Source: Planctomycetaceae bacterium
Lineage (GTDB): Bacteria > Planctomycetota > Planctomycetia > Pirellulales > Pirellulaceae
Assembly: GCA_024225195.1 (NCBI GenBank)
Contig: JAAEMV010000621.1
Span: forward strand, 1 to 33,296
Length of the DNA stretch: 33,296 nt
Direction: 5' to 3'
Position numbers and translations under genes: made by a program. The first letter of the stretch is position 1, and each line of letters opens with the position of its first letter. This document shows positions 24,794 through 33,296 of this stretch, in pieces. Under the pieces are notes generated by a model. It searched no databases. It saw only the letters and a program-made list of their open reading frames with translations, and was not told the origin of the DNA.

Positions 24794-25423
24794 ATGAGAT
24801 TTAGTGCTCAGAGAATTGCTTGTTTGGTTGGTTTTGTTTTTGTCGCGCTCGCTGTGAATAGCGGTGTTGGTCAAGAAACGGCAACAGATAAAAAACCAGC
24901 GGTGGCGGAATCAAAGGCCGCTCAGGAGAAACCATTGACGGTTTTGGTAGCCGAAGACAGCATCAAGTTTACCGCGACTGGTAATTGGAAATCAGTTCCC
25001 CCAAGAAGCCGGATGTTGGATGCTGAATTGAAGATTCCAAAAGTTAAAGGTGATGAAGCTGATGGTCGGCTAACGATCATGGGTGCCGGTGGATCAATCG
25101 AAGCAAATATCGTCCGCTGGCAAGGTCAGTTTACCCAGCCAGATGGCGGGGATACTGCTGACAAGACCAAGCAGTTAACGATGGAGATTGATGGCCAAAA
25201 AGTTAATTTTGTCGACATCACCGGGACGTTTATGGATGCCGTTGGTGGACCGTTTAGCGGAAAGCCTAAGGTAGAACGAAAAAATTATCGAATGCTCGCA
25301 GCGATTATCCAAACAGAAGCCAATGGAAATTACTTTGTGAAACTGTACGGGCCTAAACCGACGATTGACAAAAACGAGAAGTATTTCAAGAAGATGTTAG
25401 AAAGTTTGAAAGTTTCCGACTGA
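24794..25423 (+). CDS. Secreted conserved hypothetical protein
   Basis: A 209-residue protein with a signal peptide (MRFSAQRIACLVGFVFVALAVNSGVG, cut near residue 26) and an Ala/Lys/Glu-rich linker to about residue 45. A compact beta-rich domain follows. Its strongest blocks are FTATGNWKSVPPRSRMLDAELKIP, ADGRLTIMGAGGSIEANIVRWQGQF and a C-terminal YFVKLYGPKPTI. I recall similar secreted proteins in other planctomycetes but no function. The ATG has AAGG nine bases upstream; GTG and TTG codons just before it are alternatives. It is last in the plus-strand run that starts at the CrtI-like gene and convergent with the pseudouridine synthase. Confidence 0.72.
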   Translation: MRFSAQRIACLVGFVFVALAVNSGVGQETATDKKPAVAESKAAQEKPLTVLVAEDSIKFTATGNWKSVPPRSRMLDAELKIPKVKGDEADGRLTIMGAGGSIEANIVRWQGQFTQPDGGDTADKTKQLTMEIDGQKVNFVDITGTFMDAVGGPFSGKPKVERKNYRMLAAIIQTEANGNYFVKLYGPKPTIDKNEKYFKKMLESLKVSD

Positions 25424-25520
25424 ATTTTTTTCGACAACAGTTGGCATTGATTCGCCGACCTTTGATAAATGCCCGGTAGAAATTGTTCTGCGGGCTGTCC
25501 GGCGATATCTAGCAAAGTAA

Positions 25521-26555
25521 CTAAAGCAATGGCCTGAATTCTCGAATGGCCTGCTCTGTTTGTTGGATGTCGTCGGGGATCGGCGCTGAGATCGACATTT
25601 CGTTTCCGTCGATTGGATGCTTGAATTTTATGTTGCGGGCATGGAGCGCCTGTCTCTCAAGCAGGATCGTTTGATCCTGATTCTTTCGTGTGAGATCGTG
25701 CAAGTGTAGTTTGGCTCGACCGCTGTAAAGGCGATCGCAAAGCACGGAGCAACCAATGTGTGCCATGTGGACACGGATCTGATGAGTCCTACCCGTTTTT
25801 GGTTTGACTATCACGCTGGCAAAGCCCTGGTATCTTTCGATGACTTCGAAGAAAGAACTTGCGTTTCGACTTGTTGAATGACCGATTCGAATCGCTTTCT
25901 TTTCTCTTTGGTAAGGGTGGGCGCCAATTGGCTTATCGATGATGTCGCGATCATGGTTCGGAGACGGGGAAACGATTGCGAAATATTCTTTTTCGACAAC
26001 TCGTTTTTCGAACTGGCTTGCCAAGTTAATGTGGGCTGCATCTGACTTCGCCACCAAAATGACACCGCTGGTGTCGCGATCGAGGCGATGAACAATCCCG
26101 GGGCGAGTCGCACCGCCGATCGAACTGAGTTGTTGGAAATGAAATGCCAGAGCGCTGGTAAGCGTTCCGGACCAATGGCCTTTCGCAGGATGCACGACCA
26201 TCGAGGGTGGCTTGTTGATCGCAACGAGGTGGTCATCCTCGTAAAGAATATTCAGTGGGATGTCTTCCGGGATCGCATTTTCAGGTTCTGGTTGCGGGGG
26301 AAGGAATTCAATTTTTTGTTCGCGCTTAATTCGAGTCGAAGATTTAGCATTATTTCCATCGACACGTACCTTTTTCGCAGCAATTGCCCGTTGCAATTTG
26401 ACGCGACTGAATTTTGGAAAGTGACGAACCAGGAAAGCGTCGAGTCTCTCGAGATGCTCTTCCTCGGAGACCGTAAGCACTTGCCAGTTGGGCGTTGGTT
26501 CACCCAGTTGCGTTTCCTCGGATGCGATGTTTGGATCAGATTCGTCGTTGATCAT
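25521..26555 (-). CDS. RluA-family pseudouridine synthase (RluD-like)
   Basis: A 344-residue RNA pseudouridine synthase. An S4 RNA-binding domain (residues about 33-83, RLDAFLVRHFPKFSRVKLQRAI) precedes the catalytic domain. That domain carries VHRLDRDTSGVILVAK with catalytic Asp159, INKPPSMVVHP at about 114 and KTGRTHQIRVHM at about 255. The S4 domain and length fit the RluC/RluD subgroup, which modifies 23S rRNA; which site cannot be told from this sequence. The ATG follows GGGAAA. The first 25 residues are acidic and not conserved. Single gene, convergent with the secreted protein at 24794. Confidence 0.95.
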   Translation of the reverse strand: MINDESDPNIASEETQLGEPTPNWQVLTVSEEEHLERLDAFLVRHFPKFSRVKLQRAIAAKKVRVDGNNAKSSTRIKREQKIEFLPPQPEPENAIPEDIPLNILYEDDHLVAINKPPSMVVHPAKGHWSGTLTSALAFHFQQLSSIGGATRPGIVHRLDRDTSGVILVAKSDAAHINLASQFEKRVVEKEYFAIVSPSPNHDRDIIDKPIGAHPYQREKKAIRIGHSTSRNASSFFEVIERYQGFASVIVKPKTGRTHQIRVHMAHIGCSVLCDRLYSGRAKLHLHDLTRKNQDQTILLERQALHARNIKFKHPIDGNEMSISAPIPDDIQQTEQAIREFRPLL

Positions 26556-26917
26556 AGTTTTCCCGGGTCAAAATTCATGGCTCGCATCATACCAATAATC
26601 GCGATAATCTCAGCCCCTAAGAGCAAACCCCGAAGTTCACATTGCGGTAAATTGCCAACGAGGCTGATTGAATCTTTCACGTCGCTACTTCGGGGCGGCG
26701 CGGTATATGAATGGGCAAATTGAGTGAATATTGGAGTTTTGTGTCTAATCTGCCTATCATGGGAGTAGGAAGCGTCGAAAATGGAGTTGATAGAAATCAA
26801 TTTTGCTGATTCATTTCTGAATGTCTGCAATCTTCATTATTGAGTTAGTTAAATTCGGCTTAGATCTAATCGCTGACCATCGTTATTTGCCGCCAACAAA
26901 ATCATTCTGGATTGATT
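26556..26917. other. Divergent intergenic region, no gene seen
   Basis: 362 bp between the pseudouridine synthase and the 75-aa small protein. A minus-strand frame (26552-26830) has unlikely composition. No repeat or RNA gene was supported; it presumably holds both promoters. Confidence 0.5.
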
Positions 26918-27145
26918 ATGAAATTTATTGAGATGACTGGTGAAACATTAGACGAAATCATTAATGATGGAGAGTTGCACTCTCAAGACTTGTCCGCAGC
27001 CGGGGTCATGGTCTCGTCCATTGTGAGGGTCAATCAGCAAGGTGACATTGAGGTCAGGTGCCCCAACAAATGGAGAGTGATCGGTGGTTTGCTGGGTGAC
27101 TTCGAAGATCGAATCAAAAAAACGACCGGTCTCGACTGGGCTTAA
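26918..27145 (+). CDS. Conserved 75-aa planctomycete small protein
   Basis: A 75-residue soluble protein with a regular, gene-like sequence: MKFIEMTGETLDEIINDGEL, then VMVSSIVRVNQQGDIEVRCP, then WRVIGGLLGDFEDRIKKTTGLDWA. The pattern (helix, strand with GDIEVR, helix ending TGLDWA) recalls small conserved proteins in related planctomycetes, from memory. No catalytic residues or metal motif. The ATG lies six bases after a TTG in the same frame. Its TAA stop overlaps the TAA of the convergent kinase gene within the four bases TTAA. Confidence 0.75.
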   Translation: MKFIEMTGETLDEIINDGELHSQDLSAAGVMVSSIVRVNQQGDIEVRCPNKWRVIGGLLGDFEDRIKKTTGLDWA

Positions 27146-28305
27146 TTACTCGTTAGAAATCCGGGGCTGGCGGCCTCAATTTCCAGCAGCTCGTCAATCC
27201 AAATTCGGATGTCATTTTCGTATTCGGAGGCTAGATCATCCTTAACCAGTTGCCGATGGAAAGCTGCCGCGCCAATCTCAACTAAGTCTGCGGCTTCGGC
27301 AGACTGGAATCGTTTCTCAGGGTCGGGATCAATCAAGCCTTGGCAAAATGACATTAGTAAATCGTTGGTCGAGACTTCAACAGGTAAGAGCTCGTGCAGG
27401 CGTTCGGGGAGCGTCTGTTTTGCTTCAATTAACTTGGCAAAATCATTGATGCCCCCGAAGACCGGTTTACCCGCGAGTAGTTCGACAGTGACGTAGCCTA
27501 AACTGGCCAAATCACTGCGGGGCGTGTTGTCTGTGCCCTGCAAGACTTCGAGTGCGGCGTAAGAGGGCGTACAGGCGCGACGCTGCGGCGGATCGGCGAT
27601 GTCGAAGGCTGATCCAATGTCGATGATCTTTGCATGCCCACTTCTCTTCAGCATTATGTTTCCTGGTTTTACATCGCCGTGAACAATTCCATGGCGGTGC
27701 ATCGCAGCGAGAGCTTCGAGGCAGTCGCGAACGATCGCTATCGCGACTCCCGGTTTGAATCGTGGTTGTTCAGGGCCGACGGTAACCAAAACATCGTTGA
27801 TGTATTCCCAGCGTTTTTCACTAAACCGTTCTTTGACGGTTCCGAACATTTTCGGAGTGAGTAGTCTCCGAAGGTCAAACCCTTCGACCCATTCCATGAC
27901 CATCATTCGAATTCTGTCGCGGTCCAGAAAATTTTCGACTACCAGAAGATTCTCGTGTTGGATTCGAGCAACTTTCGCCGCGACCCGTCCCATTCGGGAC
28001 ATATCGGAGTCGTAGTGGTTGGGGGATGAGTAGCGTTCTGGCGAGAAAATTTTCAGGGCGACTGGAAGTGTGAATCCGTCCGAACCACGTCTTTCCGTCA
28101 AATAAACCACACCCTGTCCACCAGATCCTAATTTCGTCAAGAGCCGCAGGTGGGTCGTCCAGCTGTGTCTTTTTTCACGCAGGATCTCTTCGTAGAGTTT
28201 GTGGAGCTCCGCGCATTGATTGACATGGAAATCCCCTTCTTGGGTTACCGTGGGGGACAAGTCTTCTTCCGAAGTAATGTTTAGATTTTCGCCGTCAAAA
28301 TCCAA
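27142..28305 (-). CDS. Serine/threonine protein kinase (Hanks type)
   Basis: A 387-residue cytoplasmic eukaryotic-like kinase without a transmembrane helix or sensor domain. The Gly-rich loop GSGGQGVV (residues 60-67), VALK Lys85, catalytic loop HGDVKPGN (Asp211, Asn216) and metal site DIG (Asp229, in place of DFG) are all present. The APE motif has become ALE (TPSYAALE). HGD instead of HRD makes it a non-RD kinase, usually not controlled by activation-loop phosphorylation. The N-terminal 50 residues are acidic and unassigned. It starts at a TTG with GAGGAA seven bases upstream; no in-frame ATG is close. It meets the small protein gene tail to tail. Confidence 0.93.
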   Translation of the reverse strand: MDFDGENLNITSEEDLSPTVTQEGDFHVNQCAELHKLYEEILREKRHSWTTHLRLLTKLGSGGQGVVYLTERRGSDGFTLPVALKIFSPERYSSPNHYDSDMSRMGRVAAKVARIQHENLLVVENFLDRDRIRMMVMEWVEGFDLRRLLTPKMFGTVKERFSEKRWEYINDVLVTVGPEQPRFKPGVAIAIVRDCLEALAAMHRHGIVHGDVKPGNIMLKRSGHAKIIDIGSAFDIADPPQRRACTPSYAALEVLQGTDNTPRSDLASLGYVTVELLAGKPVFGGINDFAKLIEAKQTLPERLHELLPVEVSTNDLLMSFCQGLIDPDPEKRFQSAEAADLVEIGAAAFHRQLVKDDLASEYENDIRIWIDELLEIEAASPGFLTSN

Positions 28306-28457
28306 TGGATGGTTCCTCGGTGATGCTTACGTTTTTCAGTGCAATTGTTTGGTTGAGAATCGCCTTATTGAAGGATGTTAGCCGCCCTATATTGTGACAA
28401 ACCTCTTTCAGCGCGGCTACCTTGAATTCTTTGTCTTAGGTCATTCTTTCAGAAACT

Positions 28458-29465
28458 TTACCAGTTAAAAGGGATTCGATGTTCAGGGCGGGGGAAACCA
28501 ATATTTTTATCAACTAGATTCAGCAATGAATCGCCAGTCGTGAATCGTTTGATATTCTCGCAGAAAATGTCAATGGTGACTGGAATTCTAAGTGGAGACT
28601 GGGCTCCCACGTGTGGAGAGATAATTACATTGTCCATCTCCCATAAAGGTGAGGACGGGGGTAATGGCTCCGGTTCGACGACGTCGAATCCAGCACCTCC
28701 GAGTCGTCCGTTCGAAAGTGCATCAACCATGCTTTGAGTTTCCACAACTGAACCTCTCCCGACATTGATGACATAGGCTCCAGGCCTCAAAAGATCAAAT
28801 TGCTTTTTTCCAATTAGATTCTCATTCGAGGAGGAAAGTGGCAAAGTGATGATCAAGACATCGATTTCAGGGAGCATCTCATCCAAACCGGAGTCGGGGA
28901 GGATCTGATCAATGACTCCCTGGTTGAGCAAGTCAGTTGCGGAATCAACAAAACAGTCGGTGGCGATGATGCGGTTAACCATTGGCCGAAGTACATGAGC
29001 AATCCGTTGACCATTTCCGCCTAGTCCTGCAATCCCAATGGTTTTGCCGAACAGATTGTCTGTGGGGCGTCGGACAAACTGTTTTGCCTGTTGTGCTTTA
29101 AAAAATACTGGACTTCGTCGTATTAACCCCATTAGCAGCGACATCATTTGTTCACCGACTTGTGGTGCAAATAGCCCCGAACAACCGCTAACCAAAATGT
29201 TGGAATTTATAACCGGGGGGACTAGGCAGTGATCCAAGCCTGCCGCTGACGATTGAATCCACTTAAGTTTCCCTTGGGCGACAACACGCTCCCAGTTAAC
29301 TGGCACTTTGGCATGTCCGCAAAATATGTCAGCGTTAAAGATCTCTTCGGAAATGGTTTCTTGATTCGCAACAATCACCTCAAACTGCTCTGCAGCAACG
29401 CCGCGAATTGTATCGGCGTCTGATTCGGATAATGGAAAGCAGGTTACAATTGTTTGGGAGGACAT
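28458..29465 (-). CDS. D-2-hydroxyacid dehydrogenase, NAD-dependent
   Basis: A 335-residue member of the D-isomer 2-hydroxyacid dehydrogenase family, reducing 2-keto acids or oxidising D-2-hydroxy acids. The NAD motif GLGGNG is at 147-152. The catalytic trio is Arg237 (NVGRGSVVE), Glu264 (DVVEPEPLP) and His285 (ISPHVG). The substrate domain surrounds it at both ends. Substrate cannot be read; phosphoglycerate dehydrogenase is unlikely because no ACT domain is present. No ribosome binding site precedes the ATG. It is followed by the kinase gene on the same strand after 152 nt, without an obvious terminator between. Confidence 0.92.
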   Translation of the reverse strand: MSSQTIVTCFPLSESDADTIRGVAAEQFEVIVANQETISEEIFNADIFCGHAKVPVNWERVVAQGKLKWIQSSAAGLDHCLVPPVINSNILVSGCSGLFAPQVGEQMMSLLMGLIRRSPVFFKAQQAKQFVRRPTDNLFGKTIGIAGLGGNGQRIAHVLRPMVNRIIATDCFVDSATDLLNQGVIDQILPDSGLDEMLPEIDVLIITLPLSSSNENLIGKKQFDLLRPGAYVINVGRGSVVETQSMVDALSNGRLGGAGFDVVEPEPLPPSSPLWEMDNVIISPHVGAQSPLRIPVTIDIFCENIKRFTTGDSLLNLVDKNIGFPRPEHRIPFNW

Positions 29466-29715
29466 AGCGAGAGTTCAGATTAAATGAATTGCAAGTATTT
29501 GCGAATTCTGTGGAATTGAGGTGTGAGACTTGAATTTTAGTCTTGTTCGAACGCATTGCCGAGACCAGATTGACTTCAATTGGCAATTCCACGAAGTGCT
29601 TTGGTTACCGGTGCTAATTTTGAGAGTAATTATAATTCTTTGGAGTCTTGGTGGGAAATTGCTAGGATGAGAGTGTCTCGTGATTCAATTCAAAGATCTT
29701 TTAAGCTGATTCCAA

Positions 29716-31308
29716 ATGTCGTTCCACCAAAATCGCTCAAACGTTGTTTTTGCCTTTCCTTGTTTTGTTTTGCAGACACTATTCATTTTCGTGTTGTCGG
29801 CAGCGGACGATCACGGAATGGCAGATGAGATCGCACGTCGGCCAAACATTTTAGTCGCGATTTCGGATGACCAGTCATGGATGCATACCTCTGCGAGCGG
29901 TTGTCGAACTATTGCAACGCCTAACTTTGATCGCGTCGCCAAAGAAGGTGTGCTGTTCAATAATGCAATTTGTGCATCCCCCGGCTGTTCGCCGTCCCGA
30001 GCTTCGATTTTAACTGGTCGGTATCCCTGGCAACTCGAACAGGCTGGAACTCATGCGAGTTCCTTTCCAGCAAAATATTCTGTGTACCCCGAGCTTTTAG
30101 AGAAAGCTGGCTATTTCGTTGGCTATACGGGAAAAGGGTGGCAACCCGGTAATTTCAAGGCATCCGGTCGCGATCGCAATCCGGCTGGGGTTAGTTTTAG
30201 TCAGCTTAAAATTCAAAAGGTTCCTGCGACGGGGATTTCTAAAACTAACTACGCTGGTAATTTTGAAAAGTTTTTAGAGCAAAAACCTGCTGATCAGCCG
30301 TTCTGTTTTTGGTACGGCGGTCATGAACCGCATCGAAGCTTCGAAAGAGGGAGTGGGGTTGCGTTAGGGAAGCAGTTGGCTGCTGTCGAGGTGCCTGGTT
30401 TTTTACCTGATTCGGAAGAGGTCCGAAGTGACATCCTTGACTATTGCCTAGAAATCGAATGGTTCGATCGTCATTTGGGAAAAATGATCTCCGCTCTTGA
30501 GGCCAGCGGCGAGCTGAGTAATACATTGATCATTGTCACAAGTGATAATGGCATGGCTTTCCCCCGCGCAAAAGCAAATGTTTATGAGTACGGCATCCAT
30601 ATGCCGCTCGCAATTCGATATCCTGCTGCGGTACCAGCCGATCGGGTGGTGGATGACGTTGTTAGTCTCACGGATCTCGCTCCGACAATCCTTGAAATAG
30701 CGGGAGTTGAGCATCCTAAAGCGAAGGGCGAAGACAACTCAATGATTGGTGAAAGTCTCGTTCCGCTGCTGAAGTCCAATGAGTCCGGATTGACTCGATT
30801 CTGTCGTGAGGAGGTCTACAGTTGCCGGGAGCGACATTCTTCATCTCGTTGGGAAAACCTCACTTATCCGCAGCGGTGTATTAGGACCTCGCGTTATCTC
30901 TTGATCCGAAATATGAAACCGGAGCGGTGGCCTGCGGGAGCGCCAAGAAAAATGCAGTCTGGTAAATTGGGGCCAGAAGACGGTGGGTATCATGATATCG
31001 ACGCCTGCCCAACGCTCAGTTTTATGATTGCAGAAAAATTAAATCCTGAAGTTGCGCCCTTTTTCTCTCTCGCAGTCGCGCATCGCCCTGCCCTTGAGCT
31101 TTTTGATATTCAAAACGATCCGGCTTGCCTCAAAAATTTGTCTGGCGATTCTGAACATCAGGAAGTGAGTGCAAAGCTTGAAGCCAAGTTGAATCTATTT
31201 TTAAAGACGACCGGAGATCCAAGGCTCAATGGCGACGAGGATATTTGGGAGAAGTATATTCGGTATAGCAGATTGCGATCATTTCCCACCCCTAGTTGGG
31301 CAAAGTAA
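29716..31308 (+). CDS. Secreted sulfatase (N-sulfoglucosamine sulfohydrolase-like)
   Basis: A 530-residue formylglycine sulfatase. Cys91 lies in ASPGCSPSRASILTGRYP (C-x-P-S-R). Metal ligands are in ILVAISDDQS (Asp51, Asp52) and VTSDNGMAFP (about 275). The block YTGKGWQPG replaces the usual GKWHLG. The hydrophobic head FAFPCFVLQTLFIFVLSAA (12-30) is the signal peptide. The layout (SDDQSW, FWYGGHEPHRSFERG, CLEIEWFDRHLG) is like heparan N-sulfatase type enzymes, so a glycosaminoglycan-like substrate is plausible but not proven. A -10-like TATAAT at 29631 lacks a good -35. The next sulfatase follows after 129 nt on the same strand. Confidence 0.93.
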   Translation: MSFHQNRSNVVFAFPCFVLQTLFIFVLSAADDHGMADEIARRPNILVAISDDQSWMHTSASGCRTIATPNFDRVAKEGVLFNNAICASPGCSPSRASILTGRYPWQLEQAGTHASSFPAKYSVYPELLEKAGYFVGYTGKGWQPGNFKASGRDRNPAGVSFSQLKIQKVPATGISKTNYAGNFEKFLEQKPADQPFCFWYGGHEPHRSFERGSGVALGKQLAAVEVPGFLPDSEEVRSDILDYCLEIEWFDRHLGKMISALEASGELSNTLIIVTSDNGMAFPRAKANVYEYGIHMPLAIRYPAAVPADRVVDDVVSLTDLAPTILEIAGVEHPKAKGEDNSMIGESLVPLLKSNESGLTRFCREEVYSCRERHSSSRWENLTYPQRCIRTSRYLLIRNMKPERWPAGAPRKMQSGKLGPEDGGYHDIDACPTLSFMIAEKLNPEVAPFFSLAVAHRPALELFDIQNDPACLKNLSGDSEHQEVSAKLEAKLNLFLKTTGDPRLNGDEDIWEKYIRYSRLRSFPTPSWAK

Positions 31309-31437
31309 GCTCAGATGCCCTTGGGTTTTTTAGCTCTGAGGCAATTTCGTCGAGACCTGGTGTTGGCAGTTTTTTGGGAATTTGGCCGGTGAAATTTCTT
31401 CAAATTAGATCTATAGAGAAAGCGAGCGTAAGGCGAG

Positions 31438-33054
31438 ATGAACTTTTTCCAGTGGCGATTTCTGTTAGTTTCAATTTGCGTCTTTGTGACACTTACTATT
31501 TCTTTTTCAGCGAACGTCGTGTTTGCTGTAGACGGCGAGCGTTCTGACGATCGTCACCTCTCAGATTCACTTGGAATAAAGACGGAACAGGGTGAAAAAC
31601 CAAATGTGATTCTGATTATGGTTGATGACATGGGGTTCTCTGATATCGGGTGTTATGGAGGAGAGGTAAAAACAGAAAACTTAGACCGACTGGCCCGAGA
31701 CGGCATGCGGTTTACTCAGTTTTATAACAATGCGAAGTGCACCACGACTCGCGCATCAATTCTTACAGGGCTCTATCCGCGGGGAACAAATGGAAATCGC
31801 CATCTGCGAGCCAACATGGTGACACTCGGCGAAGCCATGCGGCAATGTGGGTACCGGACCTCGCTGTGCGGGAAATGGCATCTTGGGCGCGACGAAATCA
31901 ATCATCCATTTCATCGGGGATTCGATTCATTTTATGGGCTGCTTGACGGGTGTTGTAATTTTTTTAATCCAGTTCAACCCGATCCAACATACAAAGGTGG
32001 GCGGACGCGTGTGTTCGGTAAAGACGATCAATTAATCACTGATTTTCCAGCGGATTATTATACGACCGACGCATTCACCGACGCGGCAATTGACGCAATT
32101 CACGCAGCAGATCGAACTGAAAAGCCATTTTTTATTCACCTCACCTACACTGCCCCGCACTATCCGATTCAAGCGAAGCCGGCGGACATTGCGAAGTACC
32201 GAGGCAAGTTTAAGGGAGGTTGGAATGAGATGCGAGAAACCCGATTCAAACGTCAACAAGAAATGGGACTGGCTGCTGATTCTTGGAAGTTAAGTGAAGG
32301 TGACAGTCGGGCTTACGCTTGGGAAAGCGCAAACGAGGATTTCGAAGATCACCGAATGGCGGTTTACGCAGCGATGATCGACAGTGTCGACCAAAATATT
32401 GGCAGGCTGCTAAAAACATTATCGCAAACTGGACACGATCAGGACACGCTCATTCTGTTCTTATCGGATAATGGAGGATGTGCGGAGGAACCGGGTGGCC
32501 GCGATCCAGCTAAACGGAACCCCGGACCAGGCGATGACTATGTGGCGGTTGGACCAGCCTGGGGTTGGGCTCAGAATGCACCGTTTCGGCGCTATAAAAG
32601 TTGGCTGAATGAGGGGGGAATCACGACACCAATGATTGCGTGGTGGCCCAACGTTGTTCCACGCGGGACGATAAACCGCGAAGTGGCTCATATAATTGAT
32701 TTTCTGCCAACCTTGGTCGAGGTGGGTGGAGGAGTATATCCGAAACAATTTAAAGGGACCGAGCTTCTCCCAGTTGAAGGTAAGAGCATGGTCAACTTGT
32801 TGAAAGGGAATTCGCGTCAAGGACATGCCCAGCTCTGCTGGCAATGGGCGGGGAATCGCGCAATTAGGGAGGGGGATTGGAAGTTAGTGTGGGATAAACT
32901 TAATCCAGAAAAAAAATGGCAACTGTACGATCTTTCTGTTGATCGGTGCGAGATCACTGACCTCGCAGGCAAAGACCCGCAACGAGTTAAACGTTTGGCC
33001 GACTGCTGGTTTGACTGGGCTGAGGAGATGGAGTTGAAAGTAAAACGGCGGTAA
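31438..33054 (+). CDS. Secreted arylsulfatase-type sulfatase with CTTTR active site
   Basis: A 538-residue formylglycine sulfatase with signal peptide (LLVSICVFVTLTISFSANVVFA, cut near residue 30). Metal block VILIMVDDMGFSDIGCYGGE carries Asp63 and Asp64. Cys101 is in NNAKCTTTRASILTGLYP, where the usual Pro/Ala at +2 is Thr; the LxGR-type context is otherwise intact. Further blocks are LCGKWHLG (about 144), YTAPHYPIQA (about 237) and LFLSDNGGCAEE (about 340). The C-terminal part matches arylsulfatase A-like family members. It follows another sulfatase, suggesting a shared catabolic role. The ATG is preceded by AAGGCGAG. Substrate unknown. Confidence 0.94.
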   Translation: MNFFQWRFLLVSICVFVTLTISFSANVVFAVDGERSDDRHLSDSLGIKTEQGEKPNVILIMVDDMGFSDIGCYGGEVKTENLDRLARDGMRFTQFYNNAKCTTTRASILTGLYPRGTNGNRHLRANMVTLGEAMRQCGYRTSLCGKWHLGRDEINHPFHRGFDSFYGLLDGCCNFFNPVQPDPTYKGGRTRVFGKDDQLITDFPADYYTTDAFTDAAIDAIHAADRTEKPFFIHLTYTAPHYPIQAKPADIAKYRGKFKGGWNEMRETRFKRQQEMGLAADSWKLSEGDSRAYAWESANEDFEDHRMAVYAAMIDSVDQNIGRLLKTLSQTGHDQDTLILFLSDNGGCAEEPGGRDPAKRNPGPGDDYVAVGPAWGWAQNAPFRRYKSWLNEGGITTPMIAWWPNVVPRGTINREVAHIIDFLPTLVEVGGGVYPKQFKGTELLPVEGKSMVNLLKGNSRQGHAQLCWQWAGNRAIREGDWKLVWDKLNPEKKWQLYDLSVDRCEITDLAGKDPQRVKRLADCWFDWAEEMELKVKRR

Positions 33055-33296
33055 GTTTGAGACGAATTACATCAATCGCCCCGGGTTGTTCCTATTGATC
33101 GTGGGCTGATTCTTGGGATGCGGATTCATGCGAATCGGCTGGCGGTAATCCTCATTGGAAATGTCACAACCGGTTTGTTACCAGGAACCGGTATTTCGAA
33201 AATCTTAATTTCGTTTGGTTGATTGCAGCAGTTTAGGGTAAGCTGCTTAGCTTGAATTATTAAGTTTATCGAGGTGCTCTCATTGAAGAATGAAAC
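33055..33296. other. Window end, intergenic
   Basis: 242 bp with no complete gene. ACCGGT occurs twice in a short interval (GTCACAACCGGTTTG, GGAACCGGTATTTC). A start codon (TTG or ATG) may open a gene in the last 15 bases, but too little is present to support it. Confidence 0.4.

Noticed and set aside
1-33296. CRISPR arrays, insertion sequences, prophage genes
   Set aside because: No spaced direct repeats, transposase, integrase or phage structural genes were seen on either strand.

Overview
The window looks like a chromosomal segment of a planctomycete, probably Pirellulaceae-like. This is inferred from gene content: three secreted formylglycine sulfatases, STN-domain, GYF-type and FHA proteins, a VF530 protein, many signal peptides and often weak Shine-Dalgarno sites. 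No insertion sequence, phage or CRISPR array was seen.

Region 1 (1-5443, minus strand) is a protein quality-control block transcribed in the order FHA protein, dnaK, secreted trypsin-like protease, clpB (cut by the window edge). dnaK and clpB each have a -24/-12 (sigma-54 type) element upstream. A strong terminator after dnaK abuts the ribosome binding site of the protease.

Region 2 (5619-9186) holds a YhcC-type radical SAM protein, a tRNA-Cys with terminator, and the most striking gene of the window. This is a secreted TlpA/thioredoxin-like protein whose reading frame has a single in-frame TGA exactly where the first Cys of the WCGPC active site belongs. A hairpin with a GGUC apical loop lies 31 nt downstream of the TGA. 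This is best read as a selenoprotein (WUGPC) with a bacterial SECIS element. A candidate structured RNA follows.

Region 3 (9187-19377) holds an S1/P1 nuclease, several secreted or hypothetical proteins, a HEAT/TPR protein, a sulfatase followed by a DUF2891 protein, an FKBP isomerase with promoter and terminator, an extended SDR epimerase and a VF530 protein.

Region 4 (19439-25423) has an atypical Nramp-family transporter divergent from a run of plus-strand genes: a CrtI/phytoene-desaturase-like FAD oxidoreductase, a FabZ-like dehydratase, a FabI-like enoyl-ACP reductase, a zinc-ribbon/GYF membrane protein and a secreted protein. The first three look like an acyl-chain modification operon. 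A perfect 18-nt inverted repeat lies midway in the divergent intergenic region.

Region 5 (25521-33054) holds an RluA-family pseudouridine synthase, a 75-aa conserved small protein convergent with a Ser/Thr kinase, a D-2-hydroxyacid dehydrogenase and two more sulfatases.
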